From: Epiperipatus broadwayi
Lineage: Eukaryota > Onychophora > Udeonychophora > Euonychophora > Peripatidae
DNA: 64,000 bases
NCBI GenBank assembly: GCA_028023455.1
Contig: JAQFVV010000157.1
Coordinates: 2,046,001 to 2,110,000, forward strand
Direction of reading: 5' to 3'
Part shown: positions 1 through 13,246 of the stretch, piece by piece
How the letters are laid out: every line of letters starts with the position of its first letter
How positions within the stretch are numbered: the stretch's first letter is position 1
The notes under the pieces: generated by a model
Told to the model about the DNA's origin: nothing
The model's input: the letters and a program-made list of their open reading frames with translations, nothing else
The model's database searches: none
Program-made: the position numbers and the translations under genes

Positions 1-2720
1 CAATGTGTTGAACACAGATGTATATCAGCTTTTAAATCTTTCAATGATACAGATTTATTTTCTCACTCATGAATCCCAACCTGTATACATCCTTTAGACT
101 GAAATGGAGTCTACAATTTCTGTATTTTTCATTTATTAATTGTCCCAGTCTCAGACTTATAAGTATATTTATTAAAAATCTTTTCAAGTTCAGAGGTATA
201 TTGTCTTTTAATATTAAATTACTTTTACCAAAACTACTTTATCCTAATTTAATTCTATGATTAATTTTATTACTATGTTTTCATTAATCCTTATTTACTC
301 CTTTTTCAAAAAGCTATTGAATCTTACATTAGTCTTCTGGGATTTATTTTTAAAAGTATTTTATATATATAGTTAACTTACAGCAGTTCTGAAACATTAT
401 TTGTGAAAACTGTTATGTCATCAATAATTTTAGATGACTTAAATAATATTTATTTTTTGATTCCCATTTTTTAGTCTATAAAATACATCTCATAAAACTA
501 TTTTGAAAATTTATGGAGAAATGGATTTACCATACCATTTAAGTTTACCAGTGTTAATCCTTTTAATATCATTGCATAATCTAATCATTGAGGTTTCATT
601 TTAATAAAAATTCTTCCAAATATGGCATTAATCCCAGATTATTGTTCAGTTATAAAGTCAAATGCTTATTCGTGATATACAAATCCAATGCAAAATAGTA
701 AAAGCATTGGGTTTTTTTTTCTATTTTAATTATCCATATAAGATCTATTTGCTATAATCACTTTTAAATTGAGCTTTTTTGTTGTTGTTGTTTAATTGAT
801 ATGGCTCCAAAGTTTTGAAAATGATTTATAATAATTTTGTCTATAGTAATTGCTAGAATATTAACAAGCTTGTAAATTTGAATATGTTTTTTTTTTTGTT
901 GTTGTTGTTATTTAACTTTTTAAAATATCAATTATTCTTGCATATCAATTAGATATTTGATGTATAGCTTTATAGACAGTTTGCCTATTACTTCACCATT
1001 GCTTATTCAAAATATCTGTAATAATGACATTATTTTTGTAGGAATTTTTTTTTTTTGTGGTTTTAATTTTATATACCATCTCATCATTCCATCAACTCAT
1101 AACTTAAAATATGATATTTCAAAAGATGTCATAATTGTATGAGCTATATTCTTTATTGATATATATTATAGAATTCTTTCACAAACTATATGATGTCATC
1201 TTTTTTAATTAATAATACTTTATATATATGCTGATGTAACTGTTCTTAAGGCTTTCATTGTTTCTGTGGTTTTTCTTGCCATTTCATATTCTTTCTTACA
1301 TTATCTTGTCTCAGTTGAAATTTATTGAAGAATTGTTGCATCTTGCTGGATAAAAGTATATTGTTCACTTATCATATGAACATTCGTATATAATAACAGC
1401 TTCAGGGATGAAGAATTTACAGAATGGGCATTAAAATTTTTGCCTATTTGTTTTCTTTAAGGGCTCAGGGAGAATTCATATGATCTTTCAGTTCATAGTT
1501 ATTCCTCGTTTGCAACCTGTATGTATATAGAATAATGCCTTTTTTTTTTTTACATAAAACCCTACAGAGGTTGATGCCAATTTCATAATCATTTATGAAC
1601 AAATATTAAGACTATCTTAGTTTTAAAAGAGTCTGTTTAGGTTTCATTCATTTATATACACAAGTATGATGGTGTCAAAAATGATTACTGCCTTCACTCA
1701 AATCCTGGTAGAATCACATTTAATAGAAATCATTGCTCTGTGAAAAAACTATCAAAACAATCTGATGTACTCTGCCATTTTAAGACAAAACTGTTGTTTG
1801 AAATAAATATTTCAACATGGAAATAGTGCTGTTGTAGTTATTCCATGTAAGCTTATCATTTGGTCAAAAGGATTATTTTTTTGCATTTCCTAGCTACCTG
1901 AATGAATTATTTACTGATTATCAAAAATCTGCAAACCATCCTATCCTCTTTTAAATATGAAAGATGGTGATGAAAATATCATGATTTATGCAGTCCTATC
2001 ATTTTTTTTTTTTTCACAAATTCATCATTTCATAAAGTAAACATTCTTTTGAAACAACATTATTTTCCAAAATTGTATGGTGCTATTTCATATAGCATTA
2101 TATAATAAAATATTGTTTTGAAGAACATGTTAGAATAATCTTATATATCTCATGTAGCCTCTACAATCATCTGATTTAAGTCTTATTTACAAATTCAAAG
2201 CATAATGGCAACTCATATTTATTAGTCATTTCTATAATATATCTTAATATTAGATTGTGATTCACTGTATTGGCTAAAATCAAAATTTTGCTACAGATGA
2301 ATTGAAATAATCTTGGTAAAGATTTTATATAGAATTGATACAAGATTCCTAGGTCTATAATTTCAGGAAATCACTTTTAGATATAGCTTGATTTTTTAGT
2401 TGGTTAAAATCCAACGTTCACAATAGATGAATTGAAATATTCTTGGTAAAGATTTTATACAGAACTGATAGAAGGCTGATATGTCTGTATTATTTTTAAT
2501 AACTTCTATATTACATTTTTTAAACATTGTCAATATTACTATTTCATTTTTTCAAACATCTGGTACATCTTTATCATTGAGATATTTAATATATAACCTA
2601 TTTTTCCATTTTCTCATCTGTTTCTTTTAAAATATATAATAGTAACTTCATCAATTTCTGTGGCTTTTTTTCTTAGATTTAATTATGTCTCCTTTCTTCA
2701 TTTAAAATATTTGGCAATTG
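1..2720 (-). pseudogene. Decayed non-LTR retrotransposon (RTE-like LINE), reverse transcriptase part
   Basis: Read on the minus strand, several short segments match reverse transcriptases of RTE-type LINEs in the expected order. Near 2690 there is KKATEIDEVTIIYF (family pattern: K-ATGIDEV-E-L). Near 2590 there is YLNDKDVPDV followed by a stop. Near 2480-2420 there is FYQFCIKSLPRIFQFI (family: LLS-LYKIFTRII). Near 2236-2177 there is IIEMTNKYELPLCFEFV. Near 460-405 there is KIIDDITVFTNNVSELL, where the family has FADDIVL. At 270-100 the thumb-like INHRIKLG and LKDNIPLNLKRFLIN appear. Frames shift repeatedly and many stops interrupt, so nothing is translated intact. The 600-2150 interval between motifs is poorly recognisable and may hold later insertions. 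The element continues beyond base 1. The LINE call is fairly sure; the exact clade is inference. Confidence 0.62.
2295..2475 (-). repeat. Internal ~50-bp direct duplication inside the LINE
   Basis: The stretch beginning agatgaattgaaata at 2295 recurs at 2425, with cttggtaaagattttata following in both. The start-to-start distance is 130 bp. Both copies encode the same LINE segment (IKSLPR-FQFI) on the minus strand, so this is a local duplication of reverse-transcriptase sequence after decay began, or a join of two related copies. Confidence 0.55.
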
Positions 2721-4405
2721 AAAAAATATAGTAATTGTAATGTTTACTTTATTTTTTGTTTGTTTGTTTTTTGCAGCACAATTTTTCTTCCAGCTTTTTA
2801 TATTTAGATTATTTCTTTCTTTGTTTTTTGATTTGTTTTTGGCTATTTTTGATTAGATTATATGCAATGTTGTAATTTTAAAATATGTATTCAATTTTCT
2901 GAGAACCTTCATCATAATTTTGAAAATCTTAATTGTTTCTTGGTTTTATTGTTGTTGTTTTTCTTTGATAGATTACTGTGTAATTAAAGTTGCACCTAGG
3001 ATTGCTTTGTTTGATATGATTAATTGTCATCATTTTTTTAAAATTGGATTATTTTTTTTGTTAATATAATTTTTTAAAAAAATAATCTTTAATCAACTGA
3101 TTTTATAGAGTTTCTTATTCAACAGTGAATCTAAAAATGCACTAAAATTTTGTAGGTAATCAATATGAAAAATATTTAAATGAAAAATTTTTACTTGCTG
3201 CCTTTACAAATTGAAAATAGTTAACACAAAGAAAGTTGATTAATATAAGATTATAGAATTTCCCTAAAGTATTTTTTAAATTAATTAAGAAATAAGATGA
3301 AACTTATTTAAATGCATGTGTTTTAGCAAACAATGGCATCTGTATAATATAAATAAGTTAGGCAAAAATTTTTTTTTAAAAAAAAGTGTAACAAAACCTT
3401 TTGTTCAAAGGTGATTCATGCAATGAAAAAATAAAACAGAAAAAGAATTTTTGGTATCGATATAGCATGCGCGTTTGTTTTTCATTCCAGTTTCTGTTTT
3501 TATATATCATGTGAAACCACTAAAGCCATACTGAAAATGCTGATTGAAAAATGTAACATTTTCACAAGATAAATATGGGCCGACATAAAGTAATATATTT
3601 TTACAGTAATAAAATGCTGTTGACTTTTATGAAATAATCTGAAAATAAATGTTAAATTGTGGAACATGTCTTTGTACTTTTACAATATGGTTTGATTTAT
3701 AAAATAAAATTACTAAATGAAGAATTAAACATTTTTTATAATTTCACAAAATGAATGTGGGCAGATGTAAAATAATTTACTTTTATAATAATAATAAAAT
3801 ATTGTTTGACTTTTGTAAAAGTCTCAAAATAAATACAATTCAATGGTACAATTTTTTTCTCCCACAGATGATATTATTATCCGTCTTTTGAGGAGGTCTT
3901 ATGATCTGAAAGAGAACAAACAAACAAAAAAGACCTTGTCAACTCAAATTGAGGGGGGGAAAGACCTCATGATGTGTTTAAAAAGACTAGCTATTTTTAC
4001 ATGAAATAAATTCTCCATTGGCGCATCTATATCATTCTTTATTTTAACTATGATTCTAAAAAGCTTTTATGGGAAGTTATTAGCAAAGAGGACACTGCAT
4101 TTGTATTTTTGTGGCACCCCAATTTACTGAATGAAATGGATTATGAAATGTCAGATAGTAAATGTGGCATAAAAGAAGGAAGAATAAGGCTGACAAACCA
4201 CTTAATTAGTTCGCAGCTGCTATGACTTCTGTTGTACTACATTATACTCATTTTTATTGTTGTTTACTTAAACCCCAACTTTGTATTTTATTATTTATTC
4301 ATTAAATATACAACTTTTTTATAATTTATATTTTATTATCATATTTATTAAACTAAACATTTACATATGATCTTAGTTTTGTTTTTTTTTTTAAAAAAAA
4401 AAAAG
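2721..4405. other. AT-rich sequence without recognisable gene
   Basis: No coding frame, RNA gene or clear element boundary was found. It contains A/T homopolymers (for example near 3055 and 3370-3385). A loose inverted repeat around 3886-3970 has ggaggtcttatgatc on one side and gacctcatgatg on the other. The 5' part of the minus-strand LINE may extend in from 2720, but I cannot recognise it. Confidence 0.5.
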
Positions 4406-4409
4406 AATA

Positions 4410-5260
4410 CACCTGGGTCTCGTTTTACGCGATAGATAGGTTCCTCAGAAAACACGCGCAAATGAAATCGTGCAAAAATAGACGTAACTTATATTGAAAA
4501 AGGGGGGATGCGGTCTGTGATTTTTTAAAATTTGCGTAAAAGCAAAGCACCAATGTAAAATTACTTTAAAATTCGCGCAAAAAAAAAAAATAAGGAAATA
4601 AAATATGACTAATAAAAAATTTCAAATTTGAAAAAAATTGATACAAGACAAACTTTTTTTAACTATAATATTTAATTTTATTCAAAATAATATATTTTTA
4701 TGCATAATTTACAGTACAGTAATTTACATTTTTTTATACACATTTTAATTATTATGATTTTCTGGTGACAACTAATTAGTAATTAATCTTTGAGTCGATG
4801 ATTTTATTGTTTACGAAGCTCGCGATATCCAGACATACAACCATTTAGCTCTCATTGGAATTTAAGAGCACGTTAATAATTAGTGTCATTAATAAGAAAA
4901 GAATAATTGATTATGTTCTTTTTTAAAAAGCAAAAACAGAATGTGATTTAAAATGCAAAATTAACACGCACAATGTTTAAACAAATTTACATTATAATCT
5001 TGTAAAATTTAATATATGTATACATAAAATGTGGAAATCATGATTTTAATTTCATTATTGCATAAAATCTTACTATTATAAAGCACTGAAAATATTGAAA
5101 TTACTAAGATGAAAGTCGAATTCCAATAATGTGCTATTACTTTCAATATAACGTAAGTGTGCGGAATTTATTATTTGAAGTAATCACGCATTATCGGAAA
5201 TCGACTTCTGGTGAAACACGAATCGTGTTAAATAAGTCCGTGTAAAAAGAGACCCAGGTG
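4410..5260. mobile_element. Non-coding DNA transposon with CACCTGGGTCTC terminal inverted repeats
   Basis: The left end reads CACCTGGGTCTC then gttttacgcg. The right end is its inverse, cgtgtaaaaagagacccaggtg, split here as cgtgtaaaaa and gagacccaggtg. Each end is flanked by TA, so a TA target duplication fits. The 851-bp interior has no open frame of note. Near 5190-5215 it carries cattatcggaaatcgac, resembling part of the ~330-bp repeat at 37.4 and 37.8 kb. Terminal repeats are about 12 perfect bases plus an imperfect extension. TA duplication with short inverted ends suggests a mariner/Tc1-like or other TA-targeting superfamily, but without a transposase the assignment stays open. Confidence 0.72.
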
Positions 5261-5262
5261 TA

Positions 5263-6141
5263 TATCTAATTTAATATTGTAGACATCAAACTAAAAGAGA
5301 AAAATAAAAAATATGTTATTTGCCATTATTTTTATAAAATGTTAAATTTATTAATATTTTCAGTGACTCCACATGATACATAAATGCAGAAACTGAAATA
5401 AAGAGTGATTATAGAGCACACACTATCTCTATACCAAGTTTTTATTGAAACAAATAGCTAATATATCAGAAAAATTAAATCATTACAATAATTAACAAAT
5501 CATTTAAAACTAGAATAATTTTCTCTGCAGTTTATAAATATTTAAATAACAGATTTTTAATTTATTAAAAAATAAAAGTTTATTATAATTGTGTACAGTG
5601 ATATTATGAATAATTACAGAATAAAAATAATAATTTGATAAATATTATGATGAATAGTTTAATGACAATTGTCATTTTAAATATAAAGAAAAATTAAATG
5701 AAGTTATTATTGTATTGTTTAATTATGTTTTAATTCAATTTGTTTTTGAGCAAATAAATATTTTACTAATTTAAATTGCATCCTATTTCTTTTTCTGTTC
5801 TCATGATTTTCAAATTTTATTATATTTATATACTATACTAAAAATAATTTGCTATTAACTGAAAGGAGGTCCTTTGATTCCTCTTTTGGTCTTAACAGAA
5901 TTGGACAGGACAAATTTCTAATGTATTTTCCATATGTCCATATTGCTATTGTTAGTATTTTGATTATTCATATGAAAGCAAACATGAATAAGCTTGGATC
6001 AGCCAACATAGTGAATTTAGTGGTTTTTATCTGAGTTTAGATCAAGAGACTTTATGGTCTTTCTTATCAGTTGACTGATAATTCTTAACTGAAATATTAT
6101 TTGGGTTTCTTAAAGCTAGAATGACTGACATATATGTGCGA
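5263..6141. other. AT-rich sequence without recognisable gene
   Basis: No supported coding region. A 61-codon open stretch at 5849-6034 has no family resemblance and no exon signals. Confidence 0.45.
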
Positions 6142-6153
6142 ATGATCATTTTC

Positions 6154-6259
6154 CATATGTCAAAGCATCAGCCGAGAAGTGAACCCGCGGCAAATGTCTA
6201 CAAGCAATTGCTTGCTTGCAAAGCAGCTGCACTGATCTCTTGGCTATCAATGCTTGACT
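6154..6259 (-). mobile_element. Very short tRNA-like SINE, 106 bp
   Basis: Minus-strand unit beginning tagtcaagcattgatag and ending gatgctttgacatatg. It is flanked by a perfect 12-bp target duplication, atgatcattttc at 6142-6153 and 6260-6271. It carries an A-box-like TAGCCAAGAGA and a B-box-like GGGTTCACTTC, matching the layout of a pol III tRNA promoter. The same unit recurs at 21.3, 24.8 and 62.4 kb. The A-box region (GCCGAGAGGT in other copies) looks like tRNA-Ser or tRNA-Leu. There is no poly-A tail and no LINE-like tail beyond the tRNA-like part. Confidence 0.75.
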
Positions 6260-6639
6260 ATGATCATTTTCTTATATTTAAAATCATGTCATACAAAATA
6301 AATTATGGGCCTCATTCTCAAGAACTTGTAAAGTTGTCACCAAAGTGGTAATTGGCAGTTGAGATTAGAGATGTTTAGAATCACTTGATTATAGACCCAG
6401 AATATCATTCAATAATTATGTACAGTTGTTGCTCATTTTCAAATAAATGAAGATTGCATATATTGGAAGAAAAACTGTCTGAATAAATGAATTATTGCCA
6501 AATTTTGTGAAAGTAAAAAATGAAGAAACAATTGATTTGCAATGTGAACATATACTTTATTATAAAAACACAAATATTGGAAGCCCAAATGGAGTGGGAG
6601 ATAAAACAACATTGTGAATGGCAAGATTCATTACTTGAT

Positions 6640-9240
6640 TTAATGGAAGATACCAAATGCAAATAATTAAGATATATATCCTGATAAATTCTCATTGTAA
6701 TGATATTTGTGGGAGATTTTAATGCTAGAATTGAAAAATAATTGAAAGATGAAAGTGTTATAAGTAAATTTATATATGGAAGCATAAATGAGGGAGGAAA
6801 TTTGCAGAAAAAGAAAATATGTTTAATATGATTTTTTTTTTTTTTTTTGGAGAAAAATCCAAAATAAAAACAGATGTGGAAATATTCAAATGAAGGTACA
6901 ATAAATTTTGGATTTTATTATAACTAACAGAAAATAAATACTTCAAGATAATAATCTATTTAATAGATTGAACACAGGAAGCAATTATCAATTAATAAGA
7001 TGTAAGATATGTGTTATTGCAAAACCTAGAAAAACAAAGACTAGTAGAAAAGACTATACCAATTAAGATATTTAGGCTTCAGAAATATTCTACTGAAATT
7101 AAGCTAAAACTTCATTTTAACTACTATGATGACACCTCAGACTTAAATAATTTCAATAAGAAAATAACTGATATTATATTAAAATCAGCTACATAGATAG
7201 ACATTGCAAAAAAAAAAAGTAATATTTTATCTGTAAATTTTCAATGAAGAGAATACAATGTATGAAAAAAAGAAGGAATATGAAACATATTTAAAAATGA
7301 TCTATTTAGAAGAATTGAATAGCAGGAATTTTATAAATTGGTGTGAAATGGGATTAATATGATAAAATGAAAATTCATTATAACTTTATAAGTATTCAAT
7401 TCTTGTACAACTTTAATGATTTTTTATTATTTGGATAAATATGTGTTATTAATAACTATTCATTAGATTAGAGATTAGAATCTAAAAGATAGTAAGTCAT
7501 CATTAATATTGTAGAATTGGTATATACTTGTAGCTTAAGTTATAATAAAATATGATAATCTGGGCAAACTGACCAAGACAGATTAGCGGATATGCATCTT
7601 GGGGATTATTTGCTTCTTTCTGATGTTTTTATTTATTTATTTGAAAAAAATATAATGTTGAGCAGTAAATTAGTATATATATACATATGTAATTTGCTTA
7701 TACATTTAGTATACTGAATGTTATATATATATACAGGGATTTGAACTTAGGATTTTTCAGTTAATATTTGTTTATACCATCTCAAGCAACCAATACATAT
7801 GACCACATACATGTGAAAAAGATAGCTGATCCCCAATATATATATATATATATTAAAGAAATATAACTGAATTTGGAAAAGAATATGCTAAAAAACTAAA
7901 ATAAGTCTCAAAAATATAACTCAAAATCTTGACATTGGAAGGAAAGTTGTTTCAAAAATAAGAAGAAAAGATAGCATTATTCCTAAAAATAAAGAGTTGT
8001 GATACTGTGATGTGTGTGGAAGAGTTTGTTAAAATAAAGAACAATAACAAAAAAAGTTCTTACATTTATAGCATCTTCTGAATTATCAAATATTTTTATT
8101 GAAAAAATAAGATCTGCAATTAAAACTATGAAGAATGGAAAAGCTTCTGGAAATGACATAATTAACATTGACATGTTAAAAAAGCAGGTGAAGAAATAGT
8201 AAAAATGTTGACAAAGCTGTATACCTAATGTCTAAATATATAAATGGAGTAATGATATTGATAATTTAAAAAAAGGTGGAAAAGAAGATATAACAAATTG
8301 CAGACCTTTCAATCTTCTATATTTTTTTACAAGATCTTTATAATTTATTTACAGAGAACTTAAGAGACAAATCAATCAAAAGAATAAGCTGGATTTAAAA
8401 TGATTTTAGCAGAATAGATAGCATCCAAGTATCAAAAGAAATTGTAAAAGGAACCAATGATATGATTTATCATCTTGTTTGGATTTGTAAATTATAAAAA
8501 TGTATTTGACTCTTCTGTGCTTGATTAATGTGGTAAACACTAAAAAGATTAATATTGATAAGGATATATGATAGAATAATATCATATCTCCAAAATAATG
8601 AATAAAACTGTTTTATAGATTAAAATGAGAAACTAATGGAATAAAAATAAACGGAGATTATATATGTGATTGGTTTGTAAATAATACTTCAGAGATTAAG
8701 AAAATGTTACAAATGTTAGCATATGCTAGCAAGAAAATAGATCTAAAAAATAAATTCTAAAAGAAAACTAAAGAAGCACTTAATGACTTTTCACAACAGG
8801 AGAAAGTAAAGATTGATTGTAATGACATAGAATTTAGGAACTATAAATATCTTGGCCAGGTCATTATTTTATATGGAAATATAATAAATGAAATTAATCA
8901 TGCTACTTATACGAAAAAAGTTTTTTTTATAGATACAATTTACCAGTTCTTATATATGGAATCTCAGATTTGGATCTGGGTGTTTAACAAAACAATTCAT
9001 GGATTCAAGTATTGAAGAGATGTATGTTGATATTAACAAGAAAAGATAAAAGAAAAATGCATGGATGAGAGAACAATTAGATAACATTAACACCATTAAA
9101 GAAGTAAGAGAATGGAATGTAGCAAATTAAAATGCTGCTAGAAGAGATGACAATAGATGGACTATAGAAAGACCATGTGTGAAATGGGTGGTTATGATAA
9201 CTTTCTGGGATGATGATGAAGAGTTAAACGATTTTTAATT
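6640..9240 (+). pseudogene. Decayed RTE-like LINE with endonuclease and reverse transcriptase traces
   Basis: Plus-strand segments follow the domain order of an RTE-type LINE. The apurinic-type endonuclease is shown by GDFNARIEK near 6716, then KDESVISKFIYGSINEGG. The linker near 7150 has DLNNFNKKITDIILKSAT. The reverse transcriptase begins near 8117 with AIKTMKNGKASGNDIINID, then GGKEDITNCRPFNLLYFFYK near 8275. The C-terminal part near 9140 has RRDDNRWTIERPCVKW. Stops and frameshifts are abundant and the catalytic YADD box is not recognisable. The 7550-7850 interval between endonuclease and reverse transcriptase holds fragments of another repeat family. This is a long-dead copy of a family related to the one at 1-2.7 kb. 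Confidence 0.72.
7555..7845. repeat. Fragments of the SINE-like core family inserted in the LINE
   Basis: At 7560-7635 the text ctgggcaaactgacc and tgcatcttggggatta resembles the core of the repeats at 23.9, 25.3 and 55.9 kb. At 7780-7843 an inverted piece, atacatatgaccacatac then atgtgaaaaagata and gatccccaatata, matches the same core in the other orientation. The two pieces face opposite ways within 300 bp. Confidence 0.5.
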
Positions 9241-12200
9241 TTCTAACTTTGAAAATCAACTTATTTTATTTTTATTAATTAACTTTAGTAACCCTTCAGA
9301 AACCAGTAAAAAAAATCACATTATTTTAGATTGTATCAGACAAGATAGAAAATATGGATTGAACTTGGAGAGACCTTCATCCTGCAGTGGATTGATAATG
9401 GTTGATGATGATGATTTTTGATTGTTTAAAATATCTATATCATTTTTTTTAAAGTCAAGAATAATGAGAGTAATTGGAAAAAAAAAAGTTTTTAAACTCA
9501 TGAACTAATAAATCAGCTTCATTCTTTACAAATAATTAACGGTATAATTACATCTACATCCATTAGCATATTTTATTATGATAAGGCAATGTCTTTTTTC
9601 AGAATCAATTTGCCTAGTAGATGACTAATTTGTTGAATCTTTAAGAGACCCTTTTTAAAATCAAGTGTTTATTTGTTATTTGGCACTAAATTTAAAGCTT
9701 GTCAATTTTTATATACATTTAGAAAGCTTTGTTGTTCAGAATCTTTCACTTCAACAAAAGATCTGATGAGAAACTACTTTTGACAGAGTTGTCATTCTTT
9801 AATTTAGTGATGTTGAAAATTAAACTTATTGTTTCAAATATTGCCAGTTTGTTTTATGTATATTTAGAAAGAGTTAATAAGAATATACTCTGTTATTAAT
9901 GAAAAATATTTCTCGTCATAACCAGATAGAATTATTGAACTCATATCGAATTACAATTATTATTTAAGTTGCTAAGTAATTAGTGATCAAATATATTCAT
10001 AAAACGGGGGGGGGGGTATTAACATAGTACGTAGATAGAGCTAATAGCAGATTGTGTGATTAATCTTGATACATTTTACAGATCTCACAACTTTATAAGG
10101 AAGTGTGACATGCATTTCTTTTTAAATAGTATCTCAAAGGCACTACCAGAAATTTGTGTAATTAGGGATTAAAATCTAAACATTATTCTGTGCTGAAAGA
10201 TTCTGCAAAATGAGAATATGTCGAATACGCACACACATGCATTAACTTCTATAATTATTAAAACATAAAAAAAAAAAATTACAAGGAACTTTTTTATTAT
10301 ATAAAACTGAATTTTTCTTTATGCTTTTAACGTTATGTTTATTAAAATTATTAAAACATGGTTGTAACTCTTTTTGGGTTTATTTGATGGGTTTTCGATT
10401 TTATAAATTGAAATACAAAATTGTAATTTATTGAATTGTGCTAAAAAATTTAAATAGGAATTGAAATTGTGATTGTAGTACAGAGTATAAAAATATTATT
10501 TACATAATATGTCTAAGAATTCAATTGAAAATTCACCCAGGCAAAATTGAAGAACGCAATATAAGGTTGACAGTAATTGTAAATTCTATTGATTTCAAAT
10601 GTTTTGAGGCAAAGAATGGGTTTTGGGTAAATATTGACTCTCTTAATTAAAATATTGAGCACTTGGAAAAATATCATTTAACCCTTACAGATATCTTTTC
10701 TAATTCAGATATATCATTAAATTACATCATAGAAAATTAAATGGCAAATATTTTACATAAGCAGTTTGGAATATTATTTGTTTAATGACACTTGCTTTTT
10801 TTTTTTTTTTTAATTTCTCTAATCTGAGCACATTTGAGATTATATTTTCATTTGAAAAAATTGGATAATTATCTTAATTCTGCAATAAGGTTGTGTGTAA
10901 ATGTAATGATCATAATTGTATATACAATATGCACATGTTGTAATACTTGGTATTTATAAGATATTACATATTTTCAAAGTTAAAGACTGTTTGTTTATTC
11001 TAGGATTGTTTTTTGAGACTTCAATGACCGTCTTTATTATTATTATTATTATTATTAATTATAATTTTTTAATGTCTCAAATTTCATTTTGTAAATGTTT
11101 AATCATTTCCCATTATTAGAAAAGTTAATAAAAGAAAAAGAGAGGGAAAAAATATCAATTTAGTACTTTTAGTATGTATGTTTGTAAATCTCTCTCTATA
11201 TAGCAAAACCTTATTGCATTGTTCCTTCTATTTACCATCATTTTCCCAGCTCCTTGGATCCTTAAACTATCATTTTATGACTCGGATAATTAATAAATCA
11301 CAGCCTGATTCATTTTTCCACATGGTCTGTTTTTTTTTTTTTCAAACAATAAAAACTTGACAATGTTATGCTTTTTCATGGACATCTAGCTTTATGCATG
11401 TTATTTTTGAGCTTTAATTTAATGCAAATGGTTTTGTGTGAACTCATGTATTTTATAGTTTTGTTAATTATTCTGGGTTATTGTATTTTATTTTGCTAGT
11501 ATTTTGGCTCTTTTCTAATAAAGTATTTATTTTTTTAAAAAAAGAGAGAAAATAGACCTGAAATTGTATTAAATTTTGCTCAGATGTATAAAGTGCTGGT
11601 TAAATAGTTTGTGTGTGTGTGTGTGTGTACATTTTGAGTAACAATGATAATAAAAAGTTTTCGGCCTTGAAATATTTGGAATTAAATATTTGTCAACAAA
11701 TTTTTAGCAAGTTGTCTTAAAATTTAAGATTATAAAATCATGAACTATGATTTTAAAGATTTCTTTTGCTAATGTTTTCTTTGCAAAGTTAACAAATTAA
11801 AATCAAGATTAATTGAATTTTGCATAAAAGATGTAGGTTCTGCAAATATCTAATCACTATATTTAATATTATCTTTAATTTTTAAGTGTTCTATATAATT
11901 ACTATCATAATAAAATTATATAATATACACATTGTTAAAAAAAAAAATAGTATTTTGCAAAAGCGGAATATAGCTAGCAATTAAATTGTATGCTTGCTAT
12001 ACTTCAGTAAATAATAATCATTATATTGTTCTTATTCATAATTTTTCTCTATACTATGGTATTCCCATTTATATATATAAAATTTTTATTCTCTATTCCT
12101 GTAAAAATGTTGGATTGAGGTTTTATTATATATATTTAAATGAGACTGCACAATGCAAAAGTATAATATATGCAGCATGATACTAAAAAAGCAATATGGA

Positions 12201-12628
12201 AAAGATTAATTAATATTGAATAAAATTTGGTATTCTACTAGATTTGTTTTAAGCACATATTTGTTGTGAATAAAATGTAAAAAGCATTAAATAAATGAAC
12301 AATAGTTTCTTTTACATAGGATAAAGAAAATAAAAAATTCTAATTTAGGAATATGACAAGTTAAAAATGTATTGGCAATAGTTAAATTTAGTCCTCGAGA
12401 AGTCAACTGACTTTCAGTACATGAATCAATATTATATATATATATATTAATGTATTTGTACAAATATCTCTGGAAGTTGAAAACTTTATTAACTAAGAAG
12501 TGAAATAGATTTGTACTTTAAAATAGTGTATTTTATTACTATTTTTTATTTTATTTTTTTAAAAAAAAAGAAAGTAAAAATTAATAATAATCTGATACTA
12601 TACTAAAATATGGAAGAAATGTTACATA
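9241..12628. other. AT-rich sequence without recognisable gene; simple repeats
   Basis: Nothing supported as coding. It includes a G run at about 10006-10015, a (TTA)n tract near 11034-11056, a (GT)n tract near 11609-11628 and many A/T homopolymers. Short open stretches at 10916-11119, 11178-11360 and 11986-12180 are low-complexity and match no family. Confidence 0.5.
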
Positions 12629-12950
12629 TCTATATAAATAAAAATGTAAATGTTCATTTGTTCAAAATCTTAATTCTCCAAAAGTTCTTCACCGATTACT
12701 TTGAAATTTTGACATAACGTTGCATTCGAATACGTGCATGTTTTTATATACTTACTATCTATTATTATATAGATGTCACACCTGTGCCAGATAAAAACAT
12801 GCTTTTTTTAAAAAAAAAAACAGCGCTGTCTGTTGGACGTAAAAGCAACATACACTATACTAAATATTTTACGATTCCATTTCAATGTTTCCAATTGCAT
12901 TGTTAAATTGAATTTTCATAGATTTAGATTTATTTTCATTTTGATTTAAG

Positions 12951-13127
12951 AAATTGTGATTCCCAGTTCAATTGGCATTTGCAATCACCATCAACAAAGC
13001 TCAGGGCCAATCTTTAGAATTGTGCGGTTTAGATCTAGACACGGATTGCTTCTCACGTGGACAATTATATGTTGCATGTTCTAGAGTCAGCAAACCAGAC
13101 AATCTCTATATCTGCACAGACAGTTAG
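12951..13127 (+). pseudogene. C-terminal fragment of Helitron Pif1-like helicase
   Basis: The frame through 12960-13124 reads [18 protein letters not shown], then [18 protein letters not shown], then [14 protein letters not shown], ending in a TAG at 13125-13127. The INKAQGQS and LYVACSRV boxes are the late helicase motifs of Helitron Pif1 domains, needed for nucleic-acid and ATP coupling. The upstream Walker A and B part is absent. The stop falls at the junction of the internal duplication, so it is a product of rearrangement rather than the natural end. Confidence 0.72.
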
Positions 13128-13246
13128 GGCCAATCTTTAGAATTGTGCAGTTTAGATCTAGACACGGATTGCTTCTCACATGGACAAATTATATGTTGCA
13201 TGTTCTAGAGTAGGCAAACCAGACTATCTATATCTGCACAGACAAT
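13004..13246 (+). repeat. Tandem duplication of ~120 bp within the Helitron helicase fragment
   Basis: The segment from gggccaatctttagaattg to tctgcacagaca is present twice, starting at 13004 and 13127 (period 123 bp, 41 codons). The copies differ at a handful of bases. The second copy has an extra A after catggaca that breaks the frame. After the second copy the text continues with an NTKNIVYP-like segment typical of Helitron ends. Confidence 0.8.

Noticed and set aside
6439-6785. Two overlapping minus-strand open frames
   Set aside because: Opposite strand of the decayed LINE near its endonuclease part; low-complexity peptides.
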